Below are positions 9,063 through 20,121 of a stretch of DNA of 64,000 nt, one piece after another. The DNA is from CALBZH01 sp964538515. GTDB taxonomy: Bacteria; Desulfobacterota; Syntrophobacteria; Syntrophobacterales; Syntrophobacteraceae. The translations under genes were made by a program, and so were the position numbers. The notes under the pieces were generated by a model. That model was given only the letters and a program-made list of their open reading frames with translations. It was not told the origin of the DNA and searched no databases. Location of the stretch: assembly GCA_964538515.1 (NCBI GenBank), contig CAZIEW010000023.1, forward strand, positions 1 to 64,000, given 5' to 3'. Each line of letters begins with the position of its first letter. Position 1 is the stretch's first letter.

Positions 9063-9242
9063 ACGGAATCGCCGGCGAAGCGGCTGGACACACTGCGCAC
9101 GCGGTGAGGTCAGAGCGGTTCGAAGACCCTGGATCTCCGGTGATTCATTCTGTTCAAATGCGCAGTCCCTTCAGTGGCGCCGAAGCGTTGATGCCGGCCG
9201 GCTCGGGTCGCGAGCGTCGGCATCCGTTGGGCGTTGTCACCG

Positions 9243-10526
9243 TTAGAGAGTTGCCGCGGACTGGCGACTGATCTTCACGGCGCAGAGCTTACCGCACATG
9301 GTGCACGCTTCCCGGTCCTGGGCCATCTGTGCTTTTTCCCGCACCAATGGTGGGTCGATGGCTTCACGGATCATGCCCTCCCAGTCTAGGTCCCGCCGAC
9401 ATTCCGACATACGGCGGTCCCACTCGACGGCCCCGGGAAGCCCTTTGGCGATGTCGGCCACGTGGGCGGCTATGCGCGCGGCGATGACGCCGACATGGAC
9501 GTCGTGGGCATTGGGCAGACCCAAGTGCTCCGCCGGCGTCACATAGCAGAGGAAATCGGCCCCCGCAGCGCCGGCAATGGCGCCGCCGATGGCCGAGGTC
9601 AGATGGTCGTATCCGGGGGCGATGTCCGTCGGAAGGGGTCCCAGCACATAGAAGGGCGCCCCGTCGCAGAGTCGCTTTTGCATCAGGACGTTCGCCTGGA
9701 TCTGGGGCAGCGGCACATGGCCCGGTCCTTCGATCATGACCTGTACCCCTTTGGCACGTGCCCTCTTGGCGAGCTCTCCCAGAATCATCAGTTCTTCGAG
9801 CTGAGCCCCGTCGGTTGCGTCGACCACGGTCCCGGGCCTGAACCCGTCTCCAAGACTCAGCGTCACATCGAACTTGTGAGCAATGGCCAGCAGGTCGTCG
9901 TAGCATTCAAAGAGTGGATTTTCTTTCCCATTCTTGCGCATCCAGTACATGTGAATCGACCCGCCGCGACTCACACACGGCATCAGCCGCTCATAGGCGT
10001 CCAGCTTCTTCACCGAAGCCAGCGTCACCCCGCAATGGACCGTGATGTAGTCAAGCCCCTCCTCGCATTGCCGTTCGATGCTGCGCAGAAGCTTCTCGCC
10101 GTCCATGCTCTCCAGGGGCTCGTCTCGGAGGACCATTTCGGTCGCGAGCCCGTAAATGGGCACGGCGCCGACCATGACGGTGGAATGGTCCAGGAAATAG
10201 CGGCGCAGGGCGGCCAAGTCGCCCCCCGTCGACAAGTCCATGATCGAGTGGGTCTTTGCCTCGAGGGAAGCTCGGAGCTTTTCGGCCTCCAGATCCAGGC
10301 TGAAGCATTCCCCGCTGCTCCCGAGGTTCGCGTTGACCTTGGTCTTGAGGCCGGCGCCGATGGCATAAACGTTTTCGAACTGGTGATTGCGGTTTTTGGG
10401 AAGCACGGCTCGCCCGGCCGCGATGAGCTCCCTCAACGCTTCGGCACTGATCGGCTCTCCCTCAACGGCCCGCCGCATTTCTTCGGTGACGACGCCCGCC
10501 CGGGCGTGGTCCAGCTGCGTATTCAT
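9243..10526 (-). CDS. thiC: phosphomethylpyrimidine synthase ThiC (radical SAM)
   Basis: 427 residues from the ATG at 10526, which has AGGAGG 5 bases upstream. ThiC converts 5-aminoimidazole ribotide into hydroxymethylpyrimidine phosphate for thiamine synthesis. The C-terminal Fe-S ligands CTMCGKLCAVK (Cx2Cx3C) are present, as are conserved segments such as DLSTGGDL, PIYGLA, GVTLASV, MIEGPGHVPL and LGPLPTDIAPGYDH. The length fits the short ThiC form lacking the N-terminal extension of enterobacterial enzymes (about 630 residues). It is a single-gene unit controlled by the TPP riboswitch and terminator immediately upstream. Confidence 0.96.
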   Translation of the reverse strand: MNTQLDHARAGVVTEEMRRAVEGEPISAEALRELIAAGRAVLPKNRNHQFENVYAIGAGLKTKVNANLGSSGECFSLDLEAEKLRASLEAKTHSIMDLSTGGDLAALRRYFLDHSTVMVGAVPIYGLATEMVLRDEPLESMDGEKLLRSIERQCEEGLDYITVHCGVTLASVKKLDAYERLMPCVSRGGSIHMYWMRKNGKENPLFECYDDLLAIAHKFDVTLSLGDGFRPGTVVDATDGAQLEELMILGELAKRARAKGVQVMIEGPGHVPLPQIQANVLMQKRLCDGAPFYVLGPLPTDIAPGYDHLTSAIGGAIAGAAGADFLCYVTPAEHLGLPNAHDVHVGVIAARIAAHVADIAKGLPGAVEWDRRMSECRRDLDWEGMIREAIDPPLVREKAQMAQDREACTMCGKLCAVKISRQSAATL

Positions 10527-10544
10527 CCACTCCTCCTGCAACCA

Positions 10545-10578
10545 TAAAAAAAGACCGATTCCGTAACGGAAACGGTCT
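10545..10578 (-). terminator. riboswitch-controlled intrinsic terminator before thiC
   Basis: On the minus strand an 11-bp stem (GACCGTTTCCG, loop TTA, CGGAATCGGTC, one mismatch) is followed at once by seven T residues and then the thiC ribosome-binding site. Its place between the TPP aptamer and the gene marks it as the expression platform: ligand-bound aptamer should leave this hairpin free to stop transcription. Confidence 0.85.
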
Positions 10579-10602
10579 GAAAAAACGAAGCGCCTTTTCA
10601 GC

Positions 10603-10682
10603 CATTTCCCTACGCTGGAACTACCCAGATCAGGTGCATAAGGGTCTCTTCTCAGCCTGTTTTACAGGCACCCCTAACGGCT
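10603..10682 (-). promoter_or_regulatory. TPP riboswitch (THI element)
   Basis: Read on the minus strand this region has the THI-box landmarks in order: P1/P2 arms, the conserved GGCTGAGA followed by ACCCTTATG, ACCTGATCTGG, then TTCCAGCGTAGGGAA. These are the pyrimidine-sensing and pyrophosphate-sensing helices of the thiamine pyrophosphate aptamer. A short CCTGT/ACAGG helix forms the variable arm. It lies directly upstream of thiC with an intrinsic terminator between, so transcription attenuation is the expected mode. Confidence 0.95.
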
Positions 10683-10692
10683 GCTCAAACCA

Positions 10693-10721
10693 ATATTAGC
10701 TGCTGCCTGTTTCGTTGTCAA
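10693..10721 (-). promoter_or_regulatory. sigma-70 promoter for the thiC leader
   Basis: On the minus strand TTGACA (10721-10716), a 17-bp spacer and TAATAT (10698-10693). The predicted start, near 10686, falls just before the riboswitch, which is the expected geometry. Perfect -35, four of six matches at -10. Confidence 0.75.
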
Positions 10722-11177
10722 ACAGGGTTATCGATGCTGTTGACCGGTCAAGTCGGTTTCCTCACGCAATAAACCATCTTGGCTTGCCAGCCTTGAAACG
10801 GGCGGCGGCTATAGACCGCATAACGACAGACCCGATGGTCCCTGCAGGACGATCCATGTGGGTCCACACGCCAGTGTTGGGCTGGGGGACAAGAAATTTA
10901 GACCAACCGATTGGGCGGCCCTCTTTTGTGCTGTAGGTCTCTCGTCATGGTACCTTATTCAACTTGGACTCCGACCCGAAAAGCATCCAAAATGAAAAGA
11001 ACATCATAGTTCTTGACAAGATCGATCCTTTTGCTTCTAATACAGTTGTTCGGCTTCTAATAGATCATGCCATCTCCCAATAAATCCTGACTATCTGCAA
11101 CTGCAGCATTAACAAGTCTCTGTGCAAAGGTACAAAGCAATCTATGCTCCTCATTGAATAAATGAAAAGGAGACCTT
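10722..11177. other. AT-richer divergent intergenic region with promoters
   Basis: 456 bases between the thiC promoter and the cNMP/PP2C regulator. The right half is clearly more AT-rich than the flanks and holds a sigma-70 promoter (listed separately) and two copies of GCTTCTAATA (11033-11042 and 11052-11061). A short open frame at 10715-10936 has no ribosome site and is not credible. Confidence 0.5.
11013..11041 (+). promoter_or_regulatory. sigma-70 promoter of the cNMP/PP2C regulator gene
   Basis: TTGACA at 11013-11018, a 17-bp spacer and TCTAAT at 11036-11041 (five of six matches). The start would lie near 11048, giving a leader of about 130 bases before the ATG at 11178. The -10 is part of the first copy of a GCTTCTAATA direct repeat whose second copy lies 19 bases downstream, a possible operator. 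Confidence 0.7.
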
Positions 11178-12299
11178 ATGGATATGATGCCAACTTTGCA
11201 GAGGCTAAAGCTAAAGTCTATTGCTAAAGGTCAGGTACTCATAAAGGCTGGTGAAACGGATCGCATTGCTTATTTCATTGTTGATGGAGCATTTAAGGTC
11301 ATTAGAGATGTCGAGGGTTTGGCCCGGAAGGTTTACTATTGCCAACCGGGCGACTGGGTCGGGGAAATTGCATTGCTTAGAAAAAGGCCGCGAACGGCAT
11401 CGGTGATCGCCATTCAGCCTTCCGTCGTCATCAGCCTCGATGAGACGATCTTGGATTCCTTATCCATCCCCAGCCAGCTCGAGATTTACAAGAAGCTCAG
11501 CGAGCTTGCTGCAGCGCGGATCGACACGATGAATGAAGAGCTGACCGAAGTCTACCGCCAGATCGACTCGGACGTGAGGGATGCAGCCAGATATTTGGAG
11601 TCCCTGTTGCCCCCTCGCATAACGGATGGAACGGTCAAGGCAGACTGGTGTTTTTTACCTTGCCTCAGACTGGGAGGAGATGCCTTTGAGTACTTCTGGC
11701 TCGATAACGACCTGTTCGCTGTCTATCTGATGGATGTCTGCGGCCATGGCGTGAAAGCCGCATTATTTTCGTCAACTATTTTTAACACCATTCACACCGG
11801 CATGTCTCGAGGCATCGACCTGTCTTCTCCAGGCCATGTCTTGACATCCCTTAGCGAGCTTTTCGGCGTGGATCCGCATGACTTCATGTATTTCAGCATT
11901 TGGTATGGAGTCTATGACCAGGGAAAACGACAGCTTCACTATGCCAGCGCGGGCCATCCCCCTGCACTCTTGTGGCATGGCGACACAAGCACAGGCTGTC
12001 AGCTTCAGCCACTCTCGACGCCAGGTGCCTGCATCGGCCTTTCCCAGAATGTCTCTTATGAGGCCTCGACCGTGGACGTTCCTCCCGCAAGCCAGCTGAT
12101 CCTTTACACGGACGGGGTCTATGAGCTGATCCGAGACGACGGCAGCATGTGGACGCGCGAAGAGTTCCTTGAGGTCATGAGCAGACAGCTTGAGTCCTCG
12201 CGTTTCACTCTCGATTGGTTCCTGAACTATGCCGGCCATCTTCAGGGCCAATGGAATTTCATGGACGATTTTACCCTTCTCCAGATCCAGCTGGATTAG
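11178..12299 (+). CDS. cyclic-nucleotide-binding domain + PP2C-type (RsbU/SpoIIE) phosphatase
   Basis: 373 residues; AAAGGAGA precedes the ATG. Residues about 10-120 form a cNMP-binding/CRP-like effector domain (AYFIVDGAFKVI, GDWVGEIALL). A helix (about 115-145) links to a SpoIIE/RsbU phosphatase domain with its metal motifs: RLGGDAFEYF, VYLMDVCGHGVKAALFS, HYASAGHPPALL, LILYTDGVYEL and MDDFTLLQIQ. Such proteins dephosphorylate an anti-sigma-factor antagonist in partner-switching systems, here presumably gated by a small ligand. No anti-sigma factor or antagonist gene is adjacent, so the target is elsewhere. Convergent with carB. Confidence 0.88.
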   Translation: MDMMPTLQRLKLKSIAKGQVLIKAGETDRIAYFIVDGAFKVIRDVEGLARKVYYCQPGDWVGEIALLRKRPRTASVIAIQPSVVISLDETILDSLSIPSQLEIYKKLSELAAARIDTMNEELTEVYRQIDSDVRDAARYLESLLPPRITDGTVKADWCFLPCLRLGGDAFEYFWLDNDLFAVYLMDVCGHGVKAALFSSTIFNTIHTGMSRGIDLSSPGHVLTSLSELFGVDPHDFMYFSIWYGVYDQGKRQLHYASAGHPPALLWHGDTSTGCQLQPLSTPGACIGLSQNVSYEASTVDVPPASQLILYTDGVYELIRDDGSMWTREEFLEVMSRQLESSRFTLDWFLNYAGHLQGQWNFMDDFTLLQIQLD

Positions 12300-12441
12300 C
12301 CAGCCCCAGCACATGGTTGCACTTTCGAGAACCAGAGCATGGTATGTGGTGAATTGCCCCCCCGTGAGTCCCCCGGCATAGCGACGGAGATCTCACGGTT
12401 TATCTCGCCTGTCCGCTGCGGTTTGCCCACCGCCCGTTCGT

Positions 12442-15645
<3,204 letters not shown>

Positions 15646-15895
15646 AGGTCTCACCTTTCTATGACGGAATCCCGGGGGAGCTTCCCGCGTGTCGTCAGCG
15701 ACCGCTCGCTCGCCAGCATATTAGTGCGCTAAATCCAACAGAGTGCTCTATTAGCAGCAGTTAATTCCGCACACAACAGGAATCCCTTTTGCGCCCGGAC
15801 CCCGTCATGATTTCGGTAAGATGGAGGATTCCGCCCGTGGACCGCCGAAAGCGGCGAGAAAAAGCGCGACACGACCCGCATCGCTCTGAGGAGTG

Positions 15896-15926
15896 CCCCG
15901 GCCCGCAAGCGACAGGCGGGCCGGGG
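15896..15926. repeat. perfect 11-bp GC-rich inverted repeat
   Basis: CCCCGGCCCGC and its exact complement GCGGGCCGGGG, separated by a 9-base loop. Neither side carries a T-tract, so a standard intrinsic terminator is not supported. It could stabilise or terminate the minus-strand transcript leading to carB or be part of a structured RNA. Confidence 0.6.
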
Positions 15927-16000
15927 ATTGGGAAGGCTCTCTACAGGGAGAGAGGCTTTCAGACACCGGAGGCGAAGCCGGTGCGTGCAATTCGAGACCG

Positions 16001-16086
16001 CTGGTTTCAGGTTTCAGTGTTCAGGTTTCAGTCGAACGGCTTCTGGCCTCTCTCGCTGACACCCGAAACCAGACACCCGACATCTT
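16001..16086. repeat. GTTTCAG-type intergenic repeat
   Basis: Three near-identical GTTTCAG units (GGTTTCAGGTTTCAG, TTCAGGTTTCAG) face an inverted half containing CTGACACCCGAAACCAG. It is one of several short, non-coding, dyad-symmetric elements in gaps of this window and matches no gene. Confidence 0.45.
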
Positions 16087-16181
16087 GACTAAGGGCAATC
16101 ACCAACGGTCGTGAATTGCACCCGAAGCCGGTGGAGCAGCCTGAACGGGCGCAAGCTCGCAAGGAGAGCCCGAATCGCCAC

Positions 16182-17099
16182 TCAAGGCAGGGCGGTGTCG
16201 ATCTGCTGCAGCAGGGCCTCGATTCGGCTGCGCTGCTTCAGACCGGCAAGCCACTCCTCGGGAATCGCCTTCATGCCGAGATGGGCACCGACGATCATCC
16301 CCACCGCCATGCCGCGTGCCGCCGAGTCGCCTCCAGCCATGACATTTTCAATCAGGGCGTCTCGTAGGTCATTCTGGTGCTTGCCGACCAAATGAACGAC
16401 AGAAGGCAGCGCAGCCCGCGCACCACAGTTTTGCCCAAAGCCGAGGATGGCTTCCCTGGACGGGGTCCCGAGACTCTCCAGCCCATTTCGGATGGCGCCT
16501 CCGAGAACGTCCGTCAAACCGGATCCTTCGAGCTGCTGTGCAATGGCGGACGCTGGAGCGGCTCCGTTCAGCACCGCATGGACAATTCGACCCAAGAGCT
16601 CCGCACATTCCAGGATGACCGGGTTGTTGTGGGTCATCGCCGTTTGGGCTCGGCCGGCGGCCAGCAGCGCATCGAGGTCACCCCGATATCGATAGGCCAA
16701 GGGTGCTATGCGGGCGGCTGCGGAAAGGTCTCCAGACTGACTCCCGGATTCCGCCGGGGCGGCTCCATCGGCGAAATTCTTGAGAGTATCTTTGGTGGCG
16801 TGATCGTAGTACCCCGTATAGTCGGCAAAGCATTTTCGCCATTTGGCGGCGAAATGATCGAGATCGAATTTGCCGCACTCGGCAATGGATTCGAGCAGCC
16901 ACAGGGCTTGGTCGCCGTAATGGGTGAAGTCCCCTGCGTCCTTGGTCGGATGGTAGGAGCCAGGGAGCGGCTTCAGCAATTTGTCGACGCGTCCGAGCGT
17001 ATGCTCGATTTCATCCACGTCATAGATCCAATGGGCCCCCAATGCCAAGGAATCCCCTATGAAGGAGCCCATAACCATGCCCTTCAGTCTGTCGCTCAT
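16182..17099 (-). CDS. ADP-ribosylglycohydrolase-fold protein
   Basis: 305 residues from the ATG at 17099, chosen because GGGGAGG lies 5 bases upstream; the frame extends further but without a site. The N-terminal MGSFIGDSLALGAHWIYD matches the first metal-binding motif of the DraG/ARH family, which removes ADP-ribose from proteins using two Mg ions. The second metal motif, normally GGDTDT, reads AGGDSAARGM here (residues about 258-268), so the second Asp is Ala. J1-crystallin-like members show comparable changes, and activity should not be assumed. No partner gene is adjacent. It is divergent from the zinc-ribbon/wHTH gene. Confidence 0.75.
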   Translation of the reverse strand: MSDRLKGMVMGSFIGDSLALGAHWIYDVDEIEHTLGRVDKLLKPLPGSYHPTKDAGDFTHYGDQALWLLESIAECGKFDLDHFAAKWRKCFADYTGYYDHATKDTLKNFADGAAPAESGSQSGDLSAAARIAPLAYRYRGDLDALLAAGRAQTAMTHNNPVILECAELLGRIVHAVLNGAAPASAIAQQLEGSGLTDVLGGAIRNGLESLGTPSREAILGFGQNCGARAALPSVVHLVGKHQNDLRDALIENVMAGGDSAARGMAVGMIVGAHLGMKAIPEEWLAGLKQRSRIEALLQQIDTALP

Positions 17100-17292
17100 C
17101 GTAACCTCCCCAGCCATAGGATTCAGCGTGAGTGAACCGCCAAGAAATGAGAATCTCCCCTCCTCGAAATCAAACCGCATTTCCTTGAGCCACATGCTAA
17201 GCATGCGTATCTTGCGTTGCACGGGCTCCATCGAATAAGATCCTCGGTGGAGTGCGGAGTGGTCCCGGAAGACAGGTGAGAACAGGAGGACA

Positions 17293-17655
17293 ATGAAGAT
17301 GAACTGCGAGAAATGCCAAAAGGCCATCGATCCGGAGGAAACTTACGAGCATTCGGGGCGTACCGTCTGCGAGGATTGTTATCTGGACCTGGTCGCGATC
17401 CCCAAGACCTGTGATCCTTGGGCCGTACACAGCGCCAAGAATACTCCCAATCATGAGAAGACGCTTCTGCCGCAGCAGGAGCAGATCCTGAAGCTTCTTC
17501 GCGCCAACGGCCCCCTCACTGCCGAGCAGCTTTGCTCGGAGCTAGGGCTTTCGCAGGAGGAGTTTCGAAGCCACTTTGCTGCCCTTCGGCACATGGAGCT
17601 CGCCAGGGGCACGAAAGTGGGCGACGAGGTCCGTTATACCCTGTTCACGTCGTGA
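17293..17655 (+). CDS. zinc-ribbon plus winged-helix small protein
   Basis: 120 residues with AGGAGGACA before the ATG. Residues 4-30 hold two CxxC pairs (CEKCQ and CEDCY), a likely zinc ribbon resembling LIM or ferredoxin-thioredoxin-like knuckles. Residues about 55-118 look like a winged helix: QQEQILKLLRANGPLTAEQL, a recognition-like helix in LSQEEFRSHFAAL, and a wing ending VGDEVRYTLF. A DNA-binding regulator or a redox/metal-responsive protein is the natural inference; no target is visible. Followed at 34 bases by the CDP-alcohol phosphotransferase, so possibly cotranscribed. Confidence 0.7.
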   Translation: MKMNCEKCQKAIDPEETYEHSGRTVCEDCYLDLVAIPKTCDPWAVHSAKNTPNHEKTLLPQQEQILKLLRANGPLTAEQLCSELGLSQEEFRSHFAALRHMELARGTKVGDEVRYTLFTS

Positions 17656-17689
17656 TCCTCTCCAACCGCCTAACGACCAGGGGACCAAC

Positions 17690-18334
17690 ATGCCGCCACA
17701 GGGATGGGAGACCAAGCCCACAGACCGTTTTGTGCTGCGCTGGATCAAGATCAACTGCTCCGCGCGAATCACGCCGCACCTGGTCGACTTGCCTTGGCTC
17801 CATCCCTGGATGGTCACCCTAACGTCCGCTGGGATTGGGGTCCTGGGCGGTCTCCTCTTCGCCTGCGGATGGGGCTGGGGAGCGGGGCTGCTCGCTGCTT
17901 GCGCTCAGGTCCTGGACGGCGTTGACGGCCAGCTCGCCCGCATCACGGGGCTTCAGAGCCGAGGGGGAGCTTTTTGGGATTCGGTGCTCGACCGCTACGC
18001 CGACGGAGCCATGGTCATCGGACTCACGCTCTACCTGGTGCGGCAGTCATCTACCCTTCCTCTTCCACTCATTCTGGCGCTGGGGACATTCGCAATGATC
18101 GGGAGCAACCTGATCAGCTATTCTTCCGCCCGCGCGGAGGCGCTCGGGATCGATCTCGGCCCGCCGACGCTGGCGAGCAAGGGAACGCGATCCAGCATCA
18201 TGATTCTCGGGGCTCTGGGATCTGCATTCCACGGTTCCTTTCCGCTGATGAGCCTCTTGCTGCTTTTTTTCATCACGAATGGAGTTGTGGTCTCACGGCT
18301 GATGAAAACCCACCGGAGCACGGATCCGCTTTGA
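17690..18334 (+). CDS. CDP-alcohol phosphatidyltransferase family membrane enzyme
   Basis: 214 residues from the ATG at 17690, supported by AGGGGA 6 bases upstream. The family signature DGx2ARx8Gx3Dx3D is complete (DGQLAR, then G, FWD and LDRYADG near residues 76-96), binding Mg and the CDP group. Four to five membrane helices surround it. The enzyme moves a phospho-alcohol headgroup from a CDP donor in phospholipid or inositol-phosphate synthesis; donor and acceptor cannot be told from sequence. No signal peptide. Lies in a short plus-strand run with an adenylyltransferase-like protein. Confidence 0.85.
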   Translation: MPPQGWETKPTDRFVLRWIKINCSARITPHLVDLPWLHPWMVTLTSAGIGVLGGLLFACGWGWGAGLLAACAQVLDGVDGQLARITGLQSRGGAFWDSVLDRYADGAMVIGLTLYLVRQSSTLPLPLILALGTFAMIGSNLISYSSARAEALGIDLGPPTLASKGTRSSIMILGALGSAFHGSFPLMSLLLLFFITNGVVVSRLMKTHRSTDPL

Positions 18335-18425
18335 TTGGTGCTCGTACCCGCCAATGGGGGTCAAGCTGTGCAAAAGCCTGAACGGATCTCGGTGGGGGAG
18401 AGGCTCACACGCGGGGGGAAACAGA

Positions 18426-18992
18426 ATGGTCGAAACGGGAGTGATCCACGGACGTTTCCAGATTTTCCATCATGACCATCTCCGTTATGTGCTTGCCGGC
18501 AAGATGCGGTGCCGTCATCTTGTCGTCGGCATCACCAACCCCGACCCGACGCTGACCCGCCACGACGAATCAGATCCTGACCGGAGCACGGCGGAATCCA
18601 ATCCTCTCACCTATTTCGAGCGCTCCATCCTCGTGCGAACCGCCCTTCTGGAAGTGGACTGCTCGCCTCTCGAATTCTCCATCGTCCCGTTTCCCATCAA
18701 TTTTCCTGAGCTGTACGTCTATTACGTGCCGATGGATGCAACGTTCTATCTCACCATTTACGATCAATGGGGCCGACGCAAGCTCGAGCAATTCCAGTCG
18801 CTGGGATTGAAAACTGAGGTCCTCTGGGAGCGGGATCTGAGCCAAAAAGGCTTGCGAGCATCCCACATCCGCAAACGGATGATCCTGGGCGAGCCATGGA
18901 AGGACTCTGTTTCGCCGGCCGTCGCCTCCGTTTTGGAACGCTGGGGAATCCCGCAGCGGCTTCGACGGCTTCACCGCGAGCTATCGAAGTGA
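18426..18992 (+). CDS. nucleotidyltransferase, NMN adenylyltransferase-like
   Basis: 188 residues from the ATG at 18426 (GGGGGGAA upstream). The N-terminal VIHGRFQIFHHDHLRYV corresponds to the nucleotidyltransferase GRFxPFHxGH motif, with Asp in place of the usual Gly before the last His. The C-terminal GLRASHIRKRMILGEPW replaces the ISxTxIR signature. Together these indicate the archaeal-type NMN adenylyltransferase / cytidylyltransferase superfamily, making NAD or a CDP-activated compound. Proximity to a CDP-alcohol transferase makes activation of a small alcohol phosphate an alternative. About 160-190 residues is normal for the family. Confidence 0.72.
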   Translation: MVETGVIHGRFQIFHHDHLRYVLAGKMRCRHLVVGITNPDPTLTRHDESDPDRSTAESNPLTYFERSILVRTALLEVDCSPLEFSIVPFPINFPELYVYYVPMDATFYLTIYDQWGRRKLEQFQSLGLKTEVLWERDLSQKGLRASHIRKRMILGEPWKDSVSPAVASVLERWGIPQRLRRLHRELSK

Positions 18993-19311
18993 CGGATGCA
19001 GCCAGACTCCTCGTGCCGTGCAAGGCACCCGAGGACAGCCGGCCGGACGTGCGGCCGTGCTCGTCTTTGGCCCCTGCCATTCCTGAGTCCACCGTCGCAT
19101 TCCCGCCCCCACCCCGCTTGGTGAACCGTCACACAATAAGATGTCCGCAATCCAAGTAGACGTCATCCCGGCAGTCTCTCAGCCGGGATCCATGCATTTT
19201 CACGATTGGTGTGGATTCCGGCTTGGCAATTTGGCGGCATGACGTTTCTCGGGGTTTGGCTCGCCCAATGAGCACGCTCTTGTGCGCCTGTGTCCTCAGA
19301 CGTCCGACCGA
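18993..19311. other. 319-base gap between convergent genes, holds an inverted repeat
   Basis: Lies between the 3' ends of the adenylyltransferase-like gene and the kinase-BON gene. Its only clear content is the dyad element at 19160-19244, listed separately. No coding frame or T-tract terminator was found. Confidence 0.5.
19160..19244. repeat. CGTCATCCCGGC-type palindromic element
   Basis: An 85-base imperfect palindrome beginning ACGTCATCCCGGC and ending GGCGGCATGACG, with an inner dyad CCGGGATCCA / TGGATTCCGG around an AT-rich centre. Size, symmetry and position between convergent genes fit a REP/MITE-like intergenic element. No transposase is nearby. Confidence 0.6.
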
Positions 19312-20121
19312 TCAATCGCTCCAGTCCACTCGATGTGAGGTCTTGAGCTCCACTTCCTTCACTCCGGGTACGCTGCGGGCGATTCGCTCGATCTGCTTGA
19401 TCTCTTCGATGTTCTGCATTTGAGAGACCTTGGTGCCCAGAAGCACCCTCCCCTCCTTGCAAATGGCCTGAATGTCCGGCTTCAAATCCACAAGGGCGGC
19501 TTTCACCTCCGCCGCCAGCACCAGATCATCCATGGCCCGCTGGGATTCGAAGGTCGTCTTGAAGGTCTCCAATTGAGCCGTGAGGCAGATCACCTCCGCG
19601 GCGTCGGCCACCCTCATCTTCCCAATGTGAATCACCAGATCGTACAGACTGGGATCGGACGTATCGATGCCAAAGACGTGCTTGCTCCACCGGGTGCGAT
19701 CTTCGTCGTCTTTTTTCAATCTCCGCTCGGCCTCCTCCTCGGAAACCCCCTCCCGGGCCATCGTGACCTGCACGCGATCCGGTCTGTCGGCGATGATACG
19801 AACCTTGAGCGCGTGACGAAGGTCTTTGAGGAAGAAGTGACCCGCCAAGCCATGATAGACCACATTGTCGCACTGAACGGATTTGAGAAACGCAGCTTTC
19901 AAGTAAGCAATGTACTTCTCTCTGCCGTAGGTCAGACGGTCGAAAATCGAAGGAGCATCGTGGAAGGCCTTTGCGAATTTGATCTCGGGAATGTTGAACT
20001 CCTTGGAAGCCTTGAGAATGACCTCGCGGGCAATGCACGGATACCCCAACCGCTCGGCCACGGTTTCCGCAACTTCTTTGCCCTTGCTGTAGGAGCCTCT
20101 GGAGATGGTGATGATCGGCAT
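19312..20121 (-). CDS. cytidylate-kinase-like protein with C-terminal BON domain
   Basis: 269 residues from the ATG at 20121 (AAAGG 8 bases upstream). Residues 1-190 resemble the cytidylate kinase-like P-loop family: PIITISRGSYSKGKEVA at the nucleotide loop, VVYHGLAGHFFL, then RIIADRPDRVQ and MAREGVSEEEAERR as a lid-like segment. The Walker A ends GKE rather than GKS/T. Residues about 195-262 form a BON domain (DLVLAAEVKAAL, GRVLLGTKV, ARSVPGVKEVEL), normally found in exported lipid- or membrane-binding proteins. No signal peptide is seen, so the fusion should be cytosolic. Kinase substrate unknown. Confidence 0.72.
   Translation of the reverse strand: MPIITISRGSYSKGKEVAETVAERLGYPCIAREVILKASKEFNIPEIKFAKAFHDAPSIFDRLTYGREKYIAYLKAAFLKSVQCDNVVYHGLAGHFFLKDLRHALKVRIIADRPDRVQVTMAREGVSEEEAERRLKKDDEDRTRWSKHVFGIDTSDPSLYDLVIHIGKMRVADAAEVICLTAQLETFKTTFESQRAMDDLVLAAEVKAALVDLKPDIQAICKEGRVLLGTKVSQMQNIEEIKQIERIARSVPGVKEVELKTSHRVDWSD

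Larger units (their letters stand above)
15646..16181. other. 536-base intergenic region rich in hairpins and a repeat
   Basis: Upstream of carB and downstream of the ADP-ribosylglycohydrolase homologue, both minus strand. From 15840 to 15990 four hairpins follow one another (GCGG, an 11-bp CCCCGGCCCGC stem, CTCTC/GAGAG, CACCGG/CCGGTG). At 16001-16086 there is a GTTTCAG-type repeat, listed separately. Between 15715 and 15775 the minus strand is AT-richer with two CTAATA motifs, the likely carB promoter area. No credible coding frame. Confidence 0.5.

Noticed and set aside
10715..10936. 73-codon frame between thiC and the PP2C regulator
   Set aside because: TTG start without ribosome site, no recognisable fold, overlaps the thiC promoter.
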